64,000 nt of DNA. Source: Lacrimispora xylanisolvens (lineage in GTDB: Bacteria > Bacillota > Clostridia > Lachnospirales > Lachnospiraceae). How positions within the stretch are numbered: the stretch's first letter is position 1; each line of letters begins with the position of its first letter. Where the stretch lies: contig NZ_PTJA01000004.1 of assembly GCF_002934545.1 (NCBI RefSeq), forward strand, positions 372,001-436,000, given 5' to 3'. Under the pieces are notes generated by a model. The model was not told the DNA's origin. It saw only the letters and a program-made list of their open reading frames with translations, and ran no database searches. Positions 33,807 to 42,354 of this stretch are shown in pieces. Both the position numbers and the translations under genes were made by a program.

Positions 33807-33933
33807 TTGTCTTTCCCCTTTAAATTTTGAAACAAAATTGTTTTTGCTATTTCTGGGCATAATCATTTTATTCTACAATTATTACTGATTATAGATTTTA
33901 CCTCGTAATAATTACGGGTCTGGACGTTGAAAA

Positions 33934-33957
33934 AGCCATAGTTATTTCACTATGGCT
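33934..33957 (-). terminator. Intrinsic terminator after the 258-residue membrane protein gene
   Basis: AGCCATAGT and ACTATGGCT form a perfect nine-base stem with a six-base loop; a run of five T follows on the minus strand. It lies 25 bases past the stop at 33982. Confidence 0.85.
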
Positions 33958-33981
33958 CATCAAAAAAGCTGTATTATAAGA

Positions 33982-34758
33982 TTAAACCGGTAGATATGTA
34001 ATCACCATACCTCCTATGATCAGGCTCGCCATATTGGCCGTTATTACATATAGCGCTACACGTCCTTTCCTGAATTCGTTCACAAAGGTGAGAAATGCAG
34101 TCAGTTCTGCTGCAAGCACCACAACTTCACCAAATAGATAACCAAATATCCAGTAATTACCTAAATCAGGTCCTGTAAGCATTGCATTCAGCCCTGCCTG
34201 GGTAATCAGATTGACTGCTGTAAAGACCAGCCAGCTTCTTTTTTGCCTGAATCCAAAAAGCCAAAAAATAATTCCCTCAATAAGCAGCGTCAGGAGAACC
34301 CGCATTGCCACCAGAGCAGGAACCCGTAACGGAGCCTGACCTAATGTAAGGGTCTCCGATTCCATATCAAGTGTCAAAATATTACTATATCTTCCAAATG
34401 TTTCGTCAGGCAAAGCACATTGAAAGGTTTTATTATTACATTGTACCACCAGCACTGCATCCTTTAAATCCTTCACCTGGGGTGATAAGTGGGTGTAATA
34501 TAACCTGTAATACTTCTCCCATCCTTTTCTCTCCCCTTCTTCCACTCTTAAGTCTGTAACATCACGATTGGACATTTTTAAGGATAAAGATATATTCTCT
34601 GGAGAGTTCAACACGATTATGGTAAAACCTGGCGGTTCCGCAGAATTGGCGAACGCTGTTGAATAATAGAAAAAACATAGCAGGTGAACAATAAAAATGA
34701 TGAGGCAGATACTGCTTCCTCTTATTAAAAAACCAGACCTATCTTTATACACTTTCAT
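33982..34758 (-). CDS. Membrane protein with an extracellular N-terminal domain, unknown function
   Basis: A 258-residue protein. An N-terminal hydrophobic segment (ICLIIFIVHLLCFFYYSTAFA, residues about 17-37) could be a signal peptide; a polar domain of about 110 residues follows, then four hydrophobic segments between residues 150 and 255. I do not recognise the family. It is divergent from lanF with 121 bases between, and ends with its own terminator. Any link with the lantibiotic locus is positional only. Confidence 0.65.
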   Translation of the reverse strand: MKVYKDRSGFLIRGSSICLIIFIVHLLCFFYYSTAFANSAEPPGFTIIVLNSPENISLSLKMSNRDVTDLRVEEGERKGWEKYYRLYYTHLSPQVKDLKDAVLVVQCNNKTFQCALPDETFGRYSNILTLDMESETLTLGQAPLRVPALVAMRVLLTLLIEGIIFWLFGFRQKRSWLVFTAVNLITQAGLNAMLTGPDLGNYWIFGYLFGEVVVLAAELTAFLTFVNEFRKGRVALYVITANMASLIIGGMVITYLPV

Positions 34759-34879
34759 ATCTCTTTCCCCCTTCTACTTTTGTTATAAGTATAACATACA
34801 AAGCTTGTATTATTGTTCTTCTTTATAAAATCCTTAAAATTTGCTGTTACCATAGCAATATCAAGTCAAAAGGAGGATT

Positions 34880-35584
34880 ATGATGCACGAGTATATCATT
34901 AAAACCAACCACATTTCAAAAAAATTCAAAAAAACATTTGCAATCAATGATTTATCTATGTCTGTAAGAAAAAATTCTGTCTATGGATTATTAGGACCTA
35001 ACGGTGCTGGTAAATCAACGTTGCTAAAGATGATTACAGGAATTATTACCCCCACTTCCGGAGAAATAATATTCGATAATCACCCCTGGAGCAGAAAAGA
35101 TCTGTTAAAGATTGGTTCCCTCATTGAATCACCTCCTTTATATGAGAATTTAACAGCATTTGAAAATTTAAAAGTTCGGGCAACTCTTTTGGGGGTCTCA
35201 TCGGATAAATGCATGGAAGTTTTGGAAAGAATGGACTTAATGGATACGGAAAATAAGCAGATTGCTGATTTTTCATTGGGAATGAAGCAAAGACTGGGCA
35301 TTGCATTAGCGCTTTTAAATGACCCTGAATTATTAGTCTTAGATGAGCCTACCAATGGTTTGGATCCGTTTGGAATGGAAGATTTAAGGAAAATGATCCG
35401 GACATTTGCGGTATCCGGGATTTCAGTCATTGTATCCAGTCATATCTTAAGCGAGATTCAGCAGGTTGCCGATGACATAGGCATCCTGAATAATGGGACA
35501 CTTCTGTATCAGGATAAAATTGATGCCAATGAGAACCTGGAACAATTGTTTATGGATATTATAAGAAAGGAGCGTGCTTCCTGA
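34880..35584 (+). CDS. lanF: Lantibiotic immunity ABC transporter ATPase, LanF type
   Basis: A 234-residue ATPase. Seen: Walker A GPNGAGKST, signature FSLGMKQR, Walker B LLVLDEPTNGLD and the H-loop VSSHILSE. Where most ABC ATPases have a Q-loop glutamine, this one has Glu (IGSLIESPPLYENLTA, E83). That E-loop is the known mark of LanF proteins of lantibiotic self-protection transporters. Two permease genes follow with four-base-scale overlaps, then a two-component system. The complex would pump lantibiotic from the membrane back to the medium. AGGAGG precedes the ATG. Confidence 0.88.
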   Translation: MMHEYIIKTNHISKKFKKTFAINDLSMSVRKNSVYGLLGPNGAGKSTLLKMITGIITPTSGEIIFDNHPWSRKDLLKIGSLIESPPLYENLTAFENLKVRATLLGVSSDKCMEVLERMDLMDTENKQIADFSLGMKQRLGIALALLNDPELLVLDEPTNGLDPFGMEDLRKMIRTFAVSGISVIVSSHILSEIQQVADDIGILNNGTLLYQDKIDANENLEQLFMDIIRKERAS

Positions 35585-36345
35585 TGTTACGAACCTATCT
35601 GGCAGCCGAAAATTTAAAATTTAAACGAACCCTGTTTCGGAAACTTATTTTATATATTCCGGCAGCCTTAATTTTAATAGCAGTTATATTTTTATCTGTG
35701 GGGATTGGTTTAGGTGGGTTTTCAGCCTCCATCGTCTGTAATTGGTGTGTCCCCATTGCATCTTTATCCATTGTGATATTATGCCACTTAGTAAATAATA
35801 AGGAACAAAAACACAATTACCGGACTATATACAGCCTGCCTATAGACTTGAAAAATACATTTATTTCTAAAACAATTTTAATAGCACTTAATCTTTTGCT
35901 GATTTCATTATTACTATCATTGATATCTATATTTTCAGAATACATGCTGTCAGGTGTCTTAAGCGCATTTAAACATACCGGATCTTATGTTTTAGGATAC
36001 TGTTTATTATGGCTGACTTTATTATGGCAGATCCCTTTCTGCCTGTTTTTAGACCAAAAGGCCGGATTCGTTGGTTCTATGATCATTAACCTGATTTTAA
36101 CTGGCCTTGGTGGTTTGTTTTTTTCTCTTTCGCCTATATTCTGGTTTATACCATATAGCTGGACTTCCAGGTTTATGATTACCTTATTCGGAGTTTTGCC
36201 AAACGGATTATTGATTCAGTCAGGTGCAAGACAGATTCTGAGTTTGGGTCAGAGTTCACTGCTGGTGGTAGTAAGCATGCTCACTGCAGTCATTCTTACA
36301 TTTTTATTTGCACGCTGGTACAGAGGGCAGGTGTATCGAAATTGA
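35584..36345 (+). CDS. lanE: Lantibiotic immunity ABC transporter permease, LanE type
   Basis: A 253-residue protein with six hydrophobic segments (residues about 20-45, 55-75, 100-120, 135-155, 165-185, 225-245), of the ABC-2 permease type found with LanF. The loop NNKEQKHNYRTIYSLPIDLKNTFISKTI after the second helix is typical of the LanE/MutE group. It starts at the ATG that overlaps the lanF stop (TGATG), so translation is coupled. It is 9 residues longer than usual NisE size, within family range. Confidence 0.82.
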   Translation: MLRTYLAAENLKFKRTLFRKLILYIPAALILIAVIFLSVGIGLGGFSASIVCNWCVPIASLSIVILCHLVNNKEQKHNYRTIYSLPIDLKNTFISKTILIALNLLLISLLLSLISIFSEYMLSGVLSAFKHTGSYVLGYCLLWLTLLWQIPFCLFLDQKAGFVGSMIINLILTGLGGLFFSLSPIFWFIPYSWTSRFMITLFGVLPNGLLIQSGARQILSLGQSSLLVVVSMLTAVILTFLFARWYRGQVYRN

Positions 36346-37073
36346 CAATTACAAGAGAGTTTCTCTCTAACTTTACAAAAATCAAACGTACTCCGCTTTT
36401 ACTATTGCATCTGTTGCCTCCAGTGGTAATTACAACATTATTTTTAATTTATTACAACTCTGGTGGATACCGCCTTTTTTCTGATGTTCGGCTGTTTTTC
36501 ATTTTGTTGCAAATATGCTATCCTATGTTTGTCAGTTTTGTTGTACCAATTTTTATTAATTTAGACCGAAATATCAGCAATGTTCAAAATGCTCTGGGGG
36601 TTGTGGGATCAAGAAGAAGCGTTTATCTGGGTAAATTATGCTTTCTGCTGTTCCTGTCTGCTGCAAGTATTATACTATACGAGCTTTGCTTTTATGTGGG
36701 AGTAAAATTTTTTCTAAATATGAATTTCATGAACTTTGGTTCCTATTTTTTCATATTCTGCTCGTTTTTAATTAGTAACTTATTTTTATATTTTATACAT
36801 GTACCCATTTCTTTTAAATTTGGTTTCAGTGTCTCCGTTTTATCAGGAATTGCAGGTACAATTTTAGCCGGTTACTTTGAAAATTTCATTGGTGATAAAA
36901 TCTGGCCGGCCATTCCCTGGGAATGGGGTGTACGGTTTTTAAAAGATTATTTTGACCTGACCAGGGGATCTGTTATTCCTGGTGTGATTTCTCTGGTTAT
37001 TATTACTTCGGTTGTTCTGGTTCTCACAATATTATGGTATAGTAGATGGGAAGGCAGAATTATACAAGAGTAA
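36342..37073 (+). CDS. lanG: Lantibiotic immunity ABC transporter permease, LanG type
   Basis: A 243-residue protein with six hydrophobic segments, the second permease of the LanFEG complex. Start is a TTG that overlaps the lanE stop by four bases. The early part (REFLSNFTKIKRTPLLLLHLLPP) and LDRNISNVQNALGVVGSRRSVYLGKLCFLL after the second helix resemble NisG/MutG proteins. The lanR gene follows 17 bases after the stop. Assignment as LanG rather than a second LanE rests on order and length. Confidence 0.8.
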   Translation: MTITREFLSNFTKIKRTPLLLLHLLPPVVITTLFLIYYNSGGYRLFSDVRLFFILLQICYPMFVSFVVPIFINLDRNISNVQNALGVVGSRRSVYLGKLCFLLFLSAASIILYELCFYVGVKFFLNMNFMNFGSYFFIFCSFLISNLFLYFIHVPISFKFGFSVSVLSGIAGTILAGYFENFIGDKIWPAIPWEWGVRFLKDYFDLTRGSVIPGVISLVIITSVVLVLTILWYSRWEGRIIQE

Positions 37074-37090
37074 GATTAGGAGGATATTCT

Positions 37091-37765
37091 ATGCCAAAAC
37101 TGTTAGTCATCGACGATGACCTGGATATGCTGGCTCTGGTTCGCACTGCTCTGGAAAAAGAAGGCTACCAGGTGGACACTGAATCAAATGCCGCTTCCTT
37201 ACAGCCCGCCAGATGCCGATTATACGATCTTTTGCTTCTTGACGTAATGATGCCCGGTGAGGATGGATTTTCCTTCTGCAGGCGGATCCGTACCGAGGTG
37301 GATTGCCCTATCCTGTTTTTAACCGCCAAGGCAGAAGATTCGGCCCTCGTCCAGGGCTTTGGCCTGGGAGCCGATGATTACATTAAAAAGCCTTTCAGTA
37401 TTGCAGAGCTGCGTGCCCGGGTAGGCGCCCATCTTCGGAGGGAAGTGCGTCAGCCAACCCACATACTTAGGCGAGGCAGCGTCCGCTTCGATATACAGGC
37501 AAAAACGGCATTTGCCGGTGAACAAACACTGCCCTTTACCAAGGGCGAATATGCGATCTGTGAACATCTGGCACTGCATGCCGGACAGGTGTTTACCAAA
37601 GAACAATTATACGAAGCCGTTTTCGGCTTTGATGCAGAGGGAGATCCGTCCGCTGTTGCAGAGCACATTAAAAATATCCGTGCCAAGCTGAAAGCCCACG
37701 GCATCAGTCCTATCGATACAATCTGGGGGGTGGGTTATAAATGGCGAAAAAGCGAAGATCTGTAA
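37091..37765 (+). CDS. lanR: OmpR-family response regulator, LanR type
   Basis: A 224-residue regulator. I start at 37091 (MPKLLVIDDD), with AGGAGG nine bases upstream; the frame opens earlier inside lanG. The receiver domain has the phosphoacceptor Asp in LLLLDVMMPG (D51) and Lys in YIKKPF. The C-terminal winged helix (LPFTKGEYAICEHLALHAGQVFTKEQLYEAVFG ... AEHIKNIRAKL) is OmpR/PhoB type, like NisR and SpaR. Its stop overlaps the kinase start by 25 bases. It probably acts at the repeats upstream of lanA. This gene is visibly GC-richer than lanFEG and lanABTC. Confidence 0.88.
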   Translation: MPKLLVIDDDLDMLALVRTALEKEGYQVDTESNAASLQPARCRLYDLLLLDVMMPGEDGFSFCRRIRTEVDCPILFLTAKAEDSALVQGFGLGADDYIKKPFSIAELRARVGAHLRREVRQPTHILRRGSVRFDIQAKTAFAGEQTLPFTKGEYAICEHLALHAGQVFTKEQLYEAVFGFDAEGDPSAVAEHIKNIRAKLKAHGISPIDTIWGVGYKWRKSEDL

Positions 37766-39069
37766 GTCTGTCCTTTGTCCTTTTACGCTTTGGCATCATC
37801 ATGGTTGGCTGCATGCTATTATGCTGCCTGTTATGGTATTTGATGTTTATCCGGCTTGTAAATACCGGTTTTTTCTATAATGCTTATACTTCCAGCCAAC
37901 AGGTGGAGAAAATGCTGGCTGGTAACCCGGAAACCTTCGTTTCTCCAGATGATAATTTTTTGTCAGATTACGCTTTATTTGACCGGAACGGTAAAGTTCT
38001 GGAAAGCAACACCAAAGGAAGGAAACTGAAAAAACTGACCAGTTTTTTACACGAAGATGCAACTACTACGCGTGTTTTCAGACACACTTATGGGGATGGG
38101 AGCACGGTAATCATACGATATTATTACAGATCAGAGTTTGCAAATCCTGTTCTGCGAAGTACTCTGCCCCCTTTTGAATATCTGTGGCTGGCATCACTGG
38201 GAGTAGCATTGGTGCTTTGTCTGCTGTTTAACACCCTGTGGCTTCGTAAGCGCCTTGCTGCCAAGCTGAAGCTGTTTGGTGAGGTTAGCCGGAAGGTAGG
38301 TGCGCAGGAACTGGATTTTACAATTCCACATGCAGGAATACGGGAATACGATCAGGCACTTGATGCAATGGAGCATATGAGAGATGCTTTGTACAATTCC
38401 CTGTCTTCCCAGTGGGCGGCACAGCAGGAACGAGAAGCAGAAATAGCCGCACTGGCCCATGATTTAAAAACTCCACTTACCCTGGTGGGGGGTAATGCTG
38501 AGCTGCTGCTCGATGAAGAACTCCCTGAAAGCAGTCGTAGGATGGTGGAAACAATTGCATCCAGTAATGAACGTGCCAGGCAGTATGTAACAAGTTTTCT
38601 TGAAGCCTCGGCAGGTGAGGAGGAGGCTTTTAAAAACAACAGCCTGAATGCTCTGTTTGAACAATTGATCGTTAACACTACGGCTATTGCAGAAGCAAGG
38701 AGCGTATGCATGAAAGTCCAGAACGGCCTTAACGGTTCTGCAAACGTCCAAAAAGATCATCTGCTTCGTGCCCTTGGAAATGTAGTACAAAATGCCATAG
38801 AACATTCACCAGTTGGTGGAAACGTATATTTGACAGGCAGTATGGCAGATGGCGGCTGGCAGGTGACTGTTTGTGATGAAGGCACTGGCTTCAGTAAGGC
38901 GGCTTTACAACATGCAACGGAACGTCTGTGGCGCGGAGATACGGCTCGTGGTGCAGACGGCCATAATGGTCTCGGTCTCTGGTTTGCCGCTCAGGTAGTT
39001 AAAACCCACGAAGGTCAGCTTTATCTGAGTAACAATAAGTCCGGAGGGGTTGTTACAATTAAATTTTGA
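37741..39069 (+). CDS. lanK: Sensor histidine kinase, LanK type
   Basis: A 442-residue membrane kinase. Two helices (residues about 9-35 and 142-165) enclose an extracellular region of about 105 residues; then a linker, the phosphoacceptor motif LAHDLKTPLTLVGGNAELL, the N-box LGNVVQNAIEHSP, G-boxes DEGTGF and GHNGLGLWFAAQV. This is the NisK/BceS-like layout. The ligand could be the mature lantibiotic (autoinduction as in nisin) or an antibiotic stress signal. It ends at a strong terminator. Confidence 0.88.
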   Translation: MAKKRRSVSLSFVLLRFGIIMVGCMLLCCLLWYLMFIRLVNTGFFYNAYTSSQQVEKMLAGNPETFVSPDDNFLSDYALFDRNGKVLESNTKGRKLKKLTSFLHEDATTTRVFRHTYGDGSTVIIRYYYRSEFANPVLRSTLPPFEYLWLASLGVALVLCLLFNTLWLRKRLAAKLKLFGEVSRKVGAQELDFTIPHAGIREYDQALDAMEHMRDALYNSLSSQWAAQQEREAEIAALAHDLKTPLTLVGGNAELLLDEELPESSRRMVETIASSNERARQYVTSFLEASAGEEEAFKNNSLNALFEQLIVNTTAIAEARSVCMKVQNGLNGSANVQKDHLLRALGNVVQNAIEHSPVGGNVYLTGSMADGGWQVTVCDEGTGFSKAALQHATERLWRGDTARGADGHNGLGLWFAAQVVKTHEGQLYLSNNKSGGVVTIKF

Positions 39070-39120
39070 GAGGGTGCCGCAAAATCACTATAATAAAGTG
39101 ATGGAGCGACACCCTCTTTT
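39068..39120 (+). terminator. Terminator of the lanFEGRK operon
   Basis: GAGGGTG (39070-39076) pairs with CACCCTC (39110-39116), with an inner ATCACT/AGTGAT stem, followed by TTTT. It overlaps the lanK stop codon. Confidence 0.85.
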
Positions 39121-39282
39121 CATATAAGTAAAATATCAGAAAAGCTGACTGTTTAACGCTTTTTGTTTTAATCATTTTCAATTGCCCGCTTTTCTATTTT
39201 TAAGTAAAAAAGTGAAGCTGATGCTCCAATATATTATTCATCTATTTTTGCAACAGCCCCTTTTTTACAATTATGTAATTTT

Positions 39283-40554
39283 CTATAATAAAAATATGGA
39301 GTCCCATTGTGTTTTAACAGGTTGATAGCAAGATAAAATAGTCAGGATCACTCCACTGGTCCCTGTTAAGAGTCCTATCTCATCCTTATTTACGATATGC
39401 CCTTCCTCTATTTCTGTATCTTTAAACCCAAATGGATATTGATCACTGTAGGATTCCAGTAAATGATCCATTATTTTCATATATACTTCATAAAAGAAGT
39501 CATCATCTGTGTATTGATAGAATTTTCTGGTCAGGCAGCACAAGCCAGAAAGACCATGACAAAAAGTAGGTGAGATAACCTGCCGCATTCTTTTCAAAGA
39601 TAATTTCATACTATCAATCGCAAGCTTACCCATTTCATCATTATTAAGGATCTTTGAAGCAATCAATAATGAATACGCCACACCTGGAGTACCATAACAC
39701 CACGCATCTCTGGATGGTACTGCTTTCTCCTGTTCTATTCCTATTATTTTTTGAGTTTCCCAAAAAATATCATCACTGTCTTTTATGCAGCTGTTAAAAA
39801 TGTATTCTGCCAGATATTTTATTGCTTTCAACTGGTCTTGTGCATATACTCCCGATTCATAGGACTTACATAATATTAAAAGTATGCCAGGTATCCCGTG
39901 TGCAACCCCTAAATTTATATATCGTATCTCTGGACTATTTTCCAAAGGAAACAATTGACTCTCATCTGACCGGATGGCAAACCGGGGGATATTGTTGTCT
40001 CCTGCTTTACAAATATCCGTTAAATATTGCAAAATGTGCAACAAAGTCTCTTTTACATTCGGCTCTGATTTAAAATTCAACAGATAATTGGCTGTACCGG
40101 TTAATCCATACATAATATCATAAAATAGTTCGTTTAACGGAAGTTCTTTGTACTTTAGAATATTACTTTCCGCAATATCAACAATATACTCGTTCAGACT
40201 CTTTATAAACGATTGATATCGTTTCCCATGGTCTGACATACAATGTGCAGCAAAGCCCACTCCGCATAGCCCATCAAACAGTGAGATATCATAGATATTG
40301 TTTTTTCCCATATAGTCGTTTACGATCTCCAGATACTTATGGGCATACTTATCAAAATCATAGTCCGGATAATTTAATTGAAGTTCCGAAAAAAGGATAC
40401 ATAATGCGGGATATGAAACTGCCACTGAAGTACATCGATACTCAGTGTTATTTGAAGCAAATATTTCCTGAACATAATCTGCGTCGGATAATTTTTTTGA
40501 TATATTTATTATGAAATTATCCAATTCACGCTTTTTTTCATTCGGTAAATTCAT
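39283..40554 (-). CDS. lanC: Lantibiotic cyclase LanC
   Basis: A 423-residue zinc enzyme that joins Cys thiols to dehydrated Ser/Thr to make lanthionine rings. Zinc ligands are in the expected places: WCYGTPG (C286) and FCHGLSG (C332, H333); the catalytic His in GVAHGIPG (H219) is also present. NisC has these at 212, 284, 330 and 331, so spacing is almost identical. The toroid motifs FDGLCGVGFAAH and DIMYGLTGTANYLL fit. The ATG follows GGAGG in the end of the lanT gene. It is the last gene of lanABTC. Confidence 0.95.
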   Translation of the reverse strand: MNLPNEKKRELDNFIINISKKLSDADYVQEIFASNNTEYRCTSVAVSYPALCILFSELQLNYPDYDFDKYAHKYLEIVNDYMGKNNIYDISLFDGLCGVGFAAHCMSDHGKRYQSFIKSLNEYIVDIAESNILKYKELPLNELFYDIMYGLTGTANYLLNFKSEPNVKETLLHILQYLTDICKAGDNNIPRFAIRSDESQLFPLENSPEIRYINLGVAHGIPGILLILCKSYESGVYAQDQLKAIKYLAEYIFNSCIKDSDDIFWETQKIIGIEQEKAVPSRDAWCYGTPGVAYSLLIASKILNNDEMGKLAIDSMKLSLKRMRQVISPTFCHGLSGLCCLTRKFYQYTDDDFFYEVYMKIMDHLLESYSDQYPFGFKDTEIEEGHIVNKDEIGLLTGTSGVILTILSCYQPVKTQWDSIFLL

Positions 40555-40556
40555 AA

Positions 40557-42353
40557 TCAGCCTCCATTTTTCGGTATATCGAATTCCAGATCGTAAATTT
40601 CTTTATAAGAGGGACATGTTTTTAATAATTCTTCATGTGTACCTTCTGCCACAATCTTTCCTTCGTCCAGATAAATTATTTTATCAGCTAACATGACATG
40701 TGCAATTTTATGAGAAATAAATACACCTATCTTGTTTTTTGTAAGTTCAAAAAATGTGTTCATTATTTTTTTCTCACCCATTTTATCCAGCGCCGCATTG
40801 GGTTCGTCTAAAATATACATTTGTGCTTTTTTGAAAAAGCACCTGGCCAGAGCAACTCTCTGCCACTGCCCGCCGGATAACTGTGTTCCATCTGAAAACC
40901 ACTTTCCCAGCTGCTGATTTAAATCAGGAGGAAGAAAGTCTATACCAGCTTCTTCCAGTGACTCTCTTATCTGGGCCTCATTATCAATTTCATCAATGTT
41001 ACCGAACCCAACATTATCTTTTACCGAAAGTTCATACTTACAGTAATCCTGGAATAATATACCTGTTAATTTATGTAAGCTGTCAATATTAACTTTATTT
41101 AATGGAATTCCATTCATCTTAATCATATCGTCTTCCACTAAATAATATCCTAATAATAATTTTATTAATGTACTTTTACCAGATCCATTTCTTCCGAACA
41201 ATGCAACTCTTTGGTTTTTATTAATTTTTATATTGATGTTCTGAAGAACTATTTTATCTGTTTCCGGATATGCAAAGGTCAGATTATTTATTTCAATCTG
41301 ATCTAAATCATTTAGTTTGTATGTTTCTTTACTATTTGAATTTCCGGGCCTGTTAAGAAAATTAATCAGTTTTGACATATACAAACTGTTTTGATTTATG
41401 CTGTAAATAATATTCATAATACTGTTAAAGCTATCAAACATCATGTTTATAATTCTTAGAAGTGCAACAGCGTTACCAATTAAGATTTCACCTGCAATTA
41501 CAGAGAAAATGATTAAAATCATAAGTACCGCCATACAGATCTGATCAACAAAATCAAATACAACAGATATAATCAGCCGTACCTTGGTATTGTATAAGTT
41601 TTCATTAATCACGCTTTTCTTTAAATCATTATGCCTCTTTATAATATGTCTGGCTAAATTAAATATCTTAACTTCTTTAAATGATTGATCCTTTGTAAGT
41701 AAAAATTCATAATACCATATACTTCTGGCTTTCTTTGCATTTCTTTCTTCTGTCTGGAACTCTCTTTTACTTATGGATAAATAGAAAATTGAAAAGGCAA
41801 ACGCCGGAACGATGATAAGAAATACCGACAGCGGCCGCCACATCAGCATAATATAAACAGAAGAAAGTATGGTAGTAACGGAAGTTACAAGTGTCAATGT
41901 AGTAGTAAAAATATTATAAGGTCTGAATCCCACCTGGGAAAGGATATGCTGCAGCTGATCCTGTATGTCAGAATTTTCAAATTCCTCCAAAGACATAATG
42001 GCGCATTTATCCAATAACCTGTTAATCAATTCATAATCCAACAAGAATTGAAATTTGGTAAACAAATAAGTTTTAATACTTATAATCATACCCGACACAA
42101 AACTTATCCCGATATAGATTGCTAATATCTTCAGCGAGAGATTTAAGTCTTTGGCTGAAATAGCATTAATCAGGCTGCCAAAAATATTTACGGATATTAC
42201 AGGAACAATACCCGCAATAATATTAATAATTATGGTTAGTACAAATATCAGTTTGCTGGCCTGGAAGAATATTTTAATGGATTTGGGAATCACTTTCAGG
42301 GAAGAAAGCATTTCCTTTACTTCTGAAGTACTTAGTATTTTAAATTTCTGCAT
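40557..42353 (-). CDS. lanT: Lantibiotic export ABC transporter LanT (no peptidase domain)
   Basis: A 598-residue half-transporter: six membrane helices (residues about 30-320), then an ATPase with Walker A LFGRNGSGKST, signature LSGGQWQRV and Walker B MYILDEPNAALD. There is no C39 peptidase domain at the N-terminus, as in NisT (class I export), so the leader must be removed after export. I prefer the ATG at 42353 (GGTGG eight bases upstream) over a GTG four codons earlier; both overlap or touch the lanB stop. It belongs to the lanABTC unit. Confidence 0.92.
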   Translation of the reverse strand: MQKFKILSTSEVKEMLSSLKVIPKSIKIFFQASKLIFVLTIIINIIAGIVPVISVNIFGSLINAISAKDLNLSLKILAIYIGISFVSGMIISIKTYLFTKFQFLLDYELINRLLDKCAIMSLEEFENSDIQDQLQHILSQVGFRPYNIFTTTLTLVTSVTTILSSVYIMLMWRPLSVFLIIVPAFAFSIFYLSISKREFQTEERNAKKARSIWYYEFLLTKDQSFKEVKIFNLARHIIKRHNDLKKSVINENLYNTKVRLIISVVFDFVDQICMAVLMILIIFSVIAGEILIGNAVALLRIINMMFDSFNSIMNIIYSINQNSLYMSKLINFLNRPGNSNSKETYKLNDLDQIEINNLTFAYPETDKIVLQNINIKINKNQRVALFGRNGSGKSTLIKLLLGYYLVEDDMIKMNGIPLNKVNIDSLHKLTGILFQDYCKYELSVKDNVGFGNIDEIDNEAQIRESLEEAGIDFLPPDLNQQLGKWFSDGTQLSGGQWQRVALARCFFKKAQMYILDEPNAALDKMGEKKIMNTFFELTKNKIGVFISHKIAHVMLADKIIYLDEGKIVAEGTHEELLKTCPSYKEIYDLEFDIPKNGG

Positions 42354-42354
42354 A

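Noticed and set aside
39121-39282. A second lantibiotic precursor in the gap between lanK and lanC
   Set aside because: No frame with a ribosome site, an FNLD-type box and a Cys/Ser/Thr-rich end is found on either strand.
40557-42353. Multidrug ABC exporter unrelated to the lantibiotic
   Set aside because: The gene is packed between lanB and lanC with translational coupling, and its length and lack of a C39 domain match NisT.
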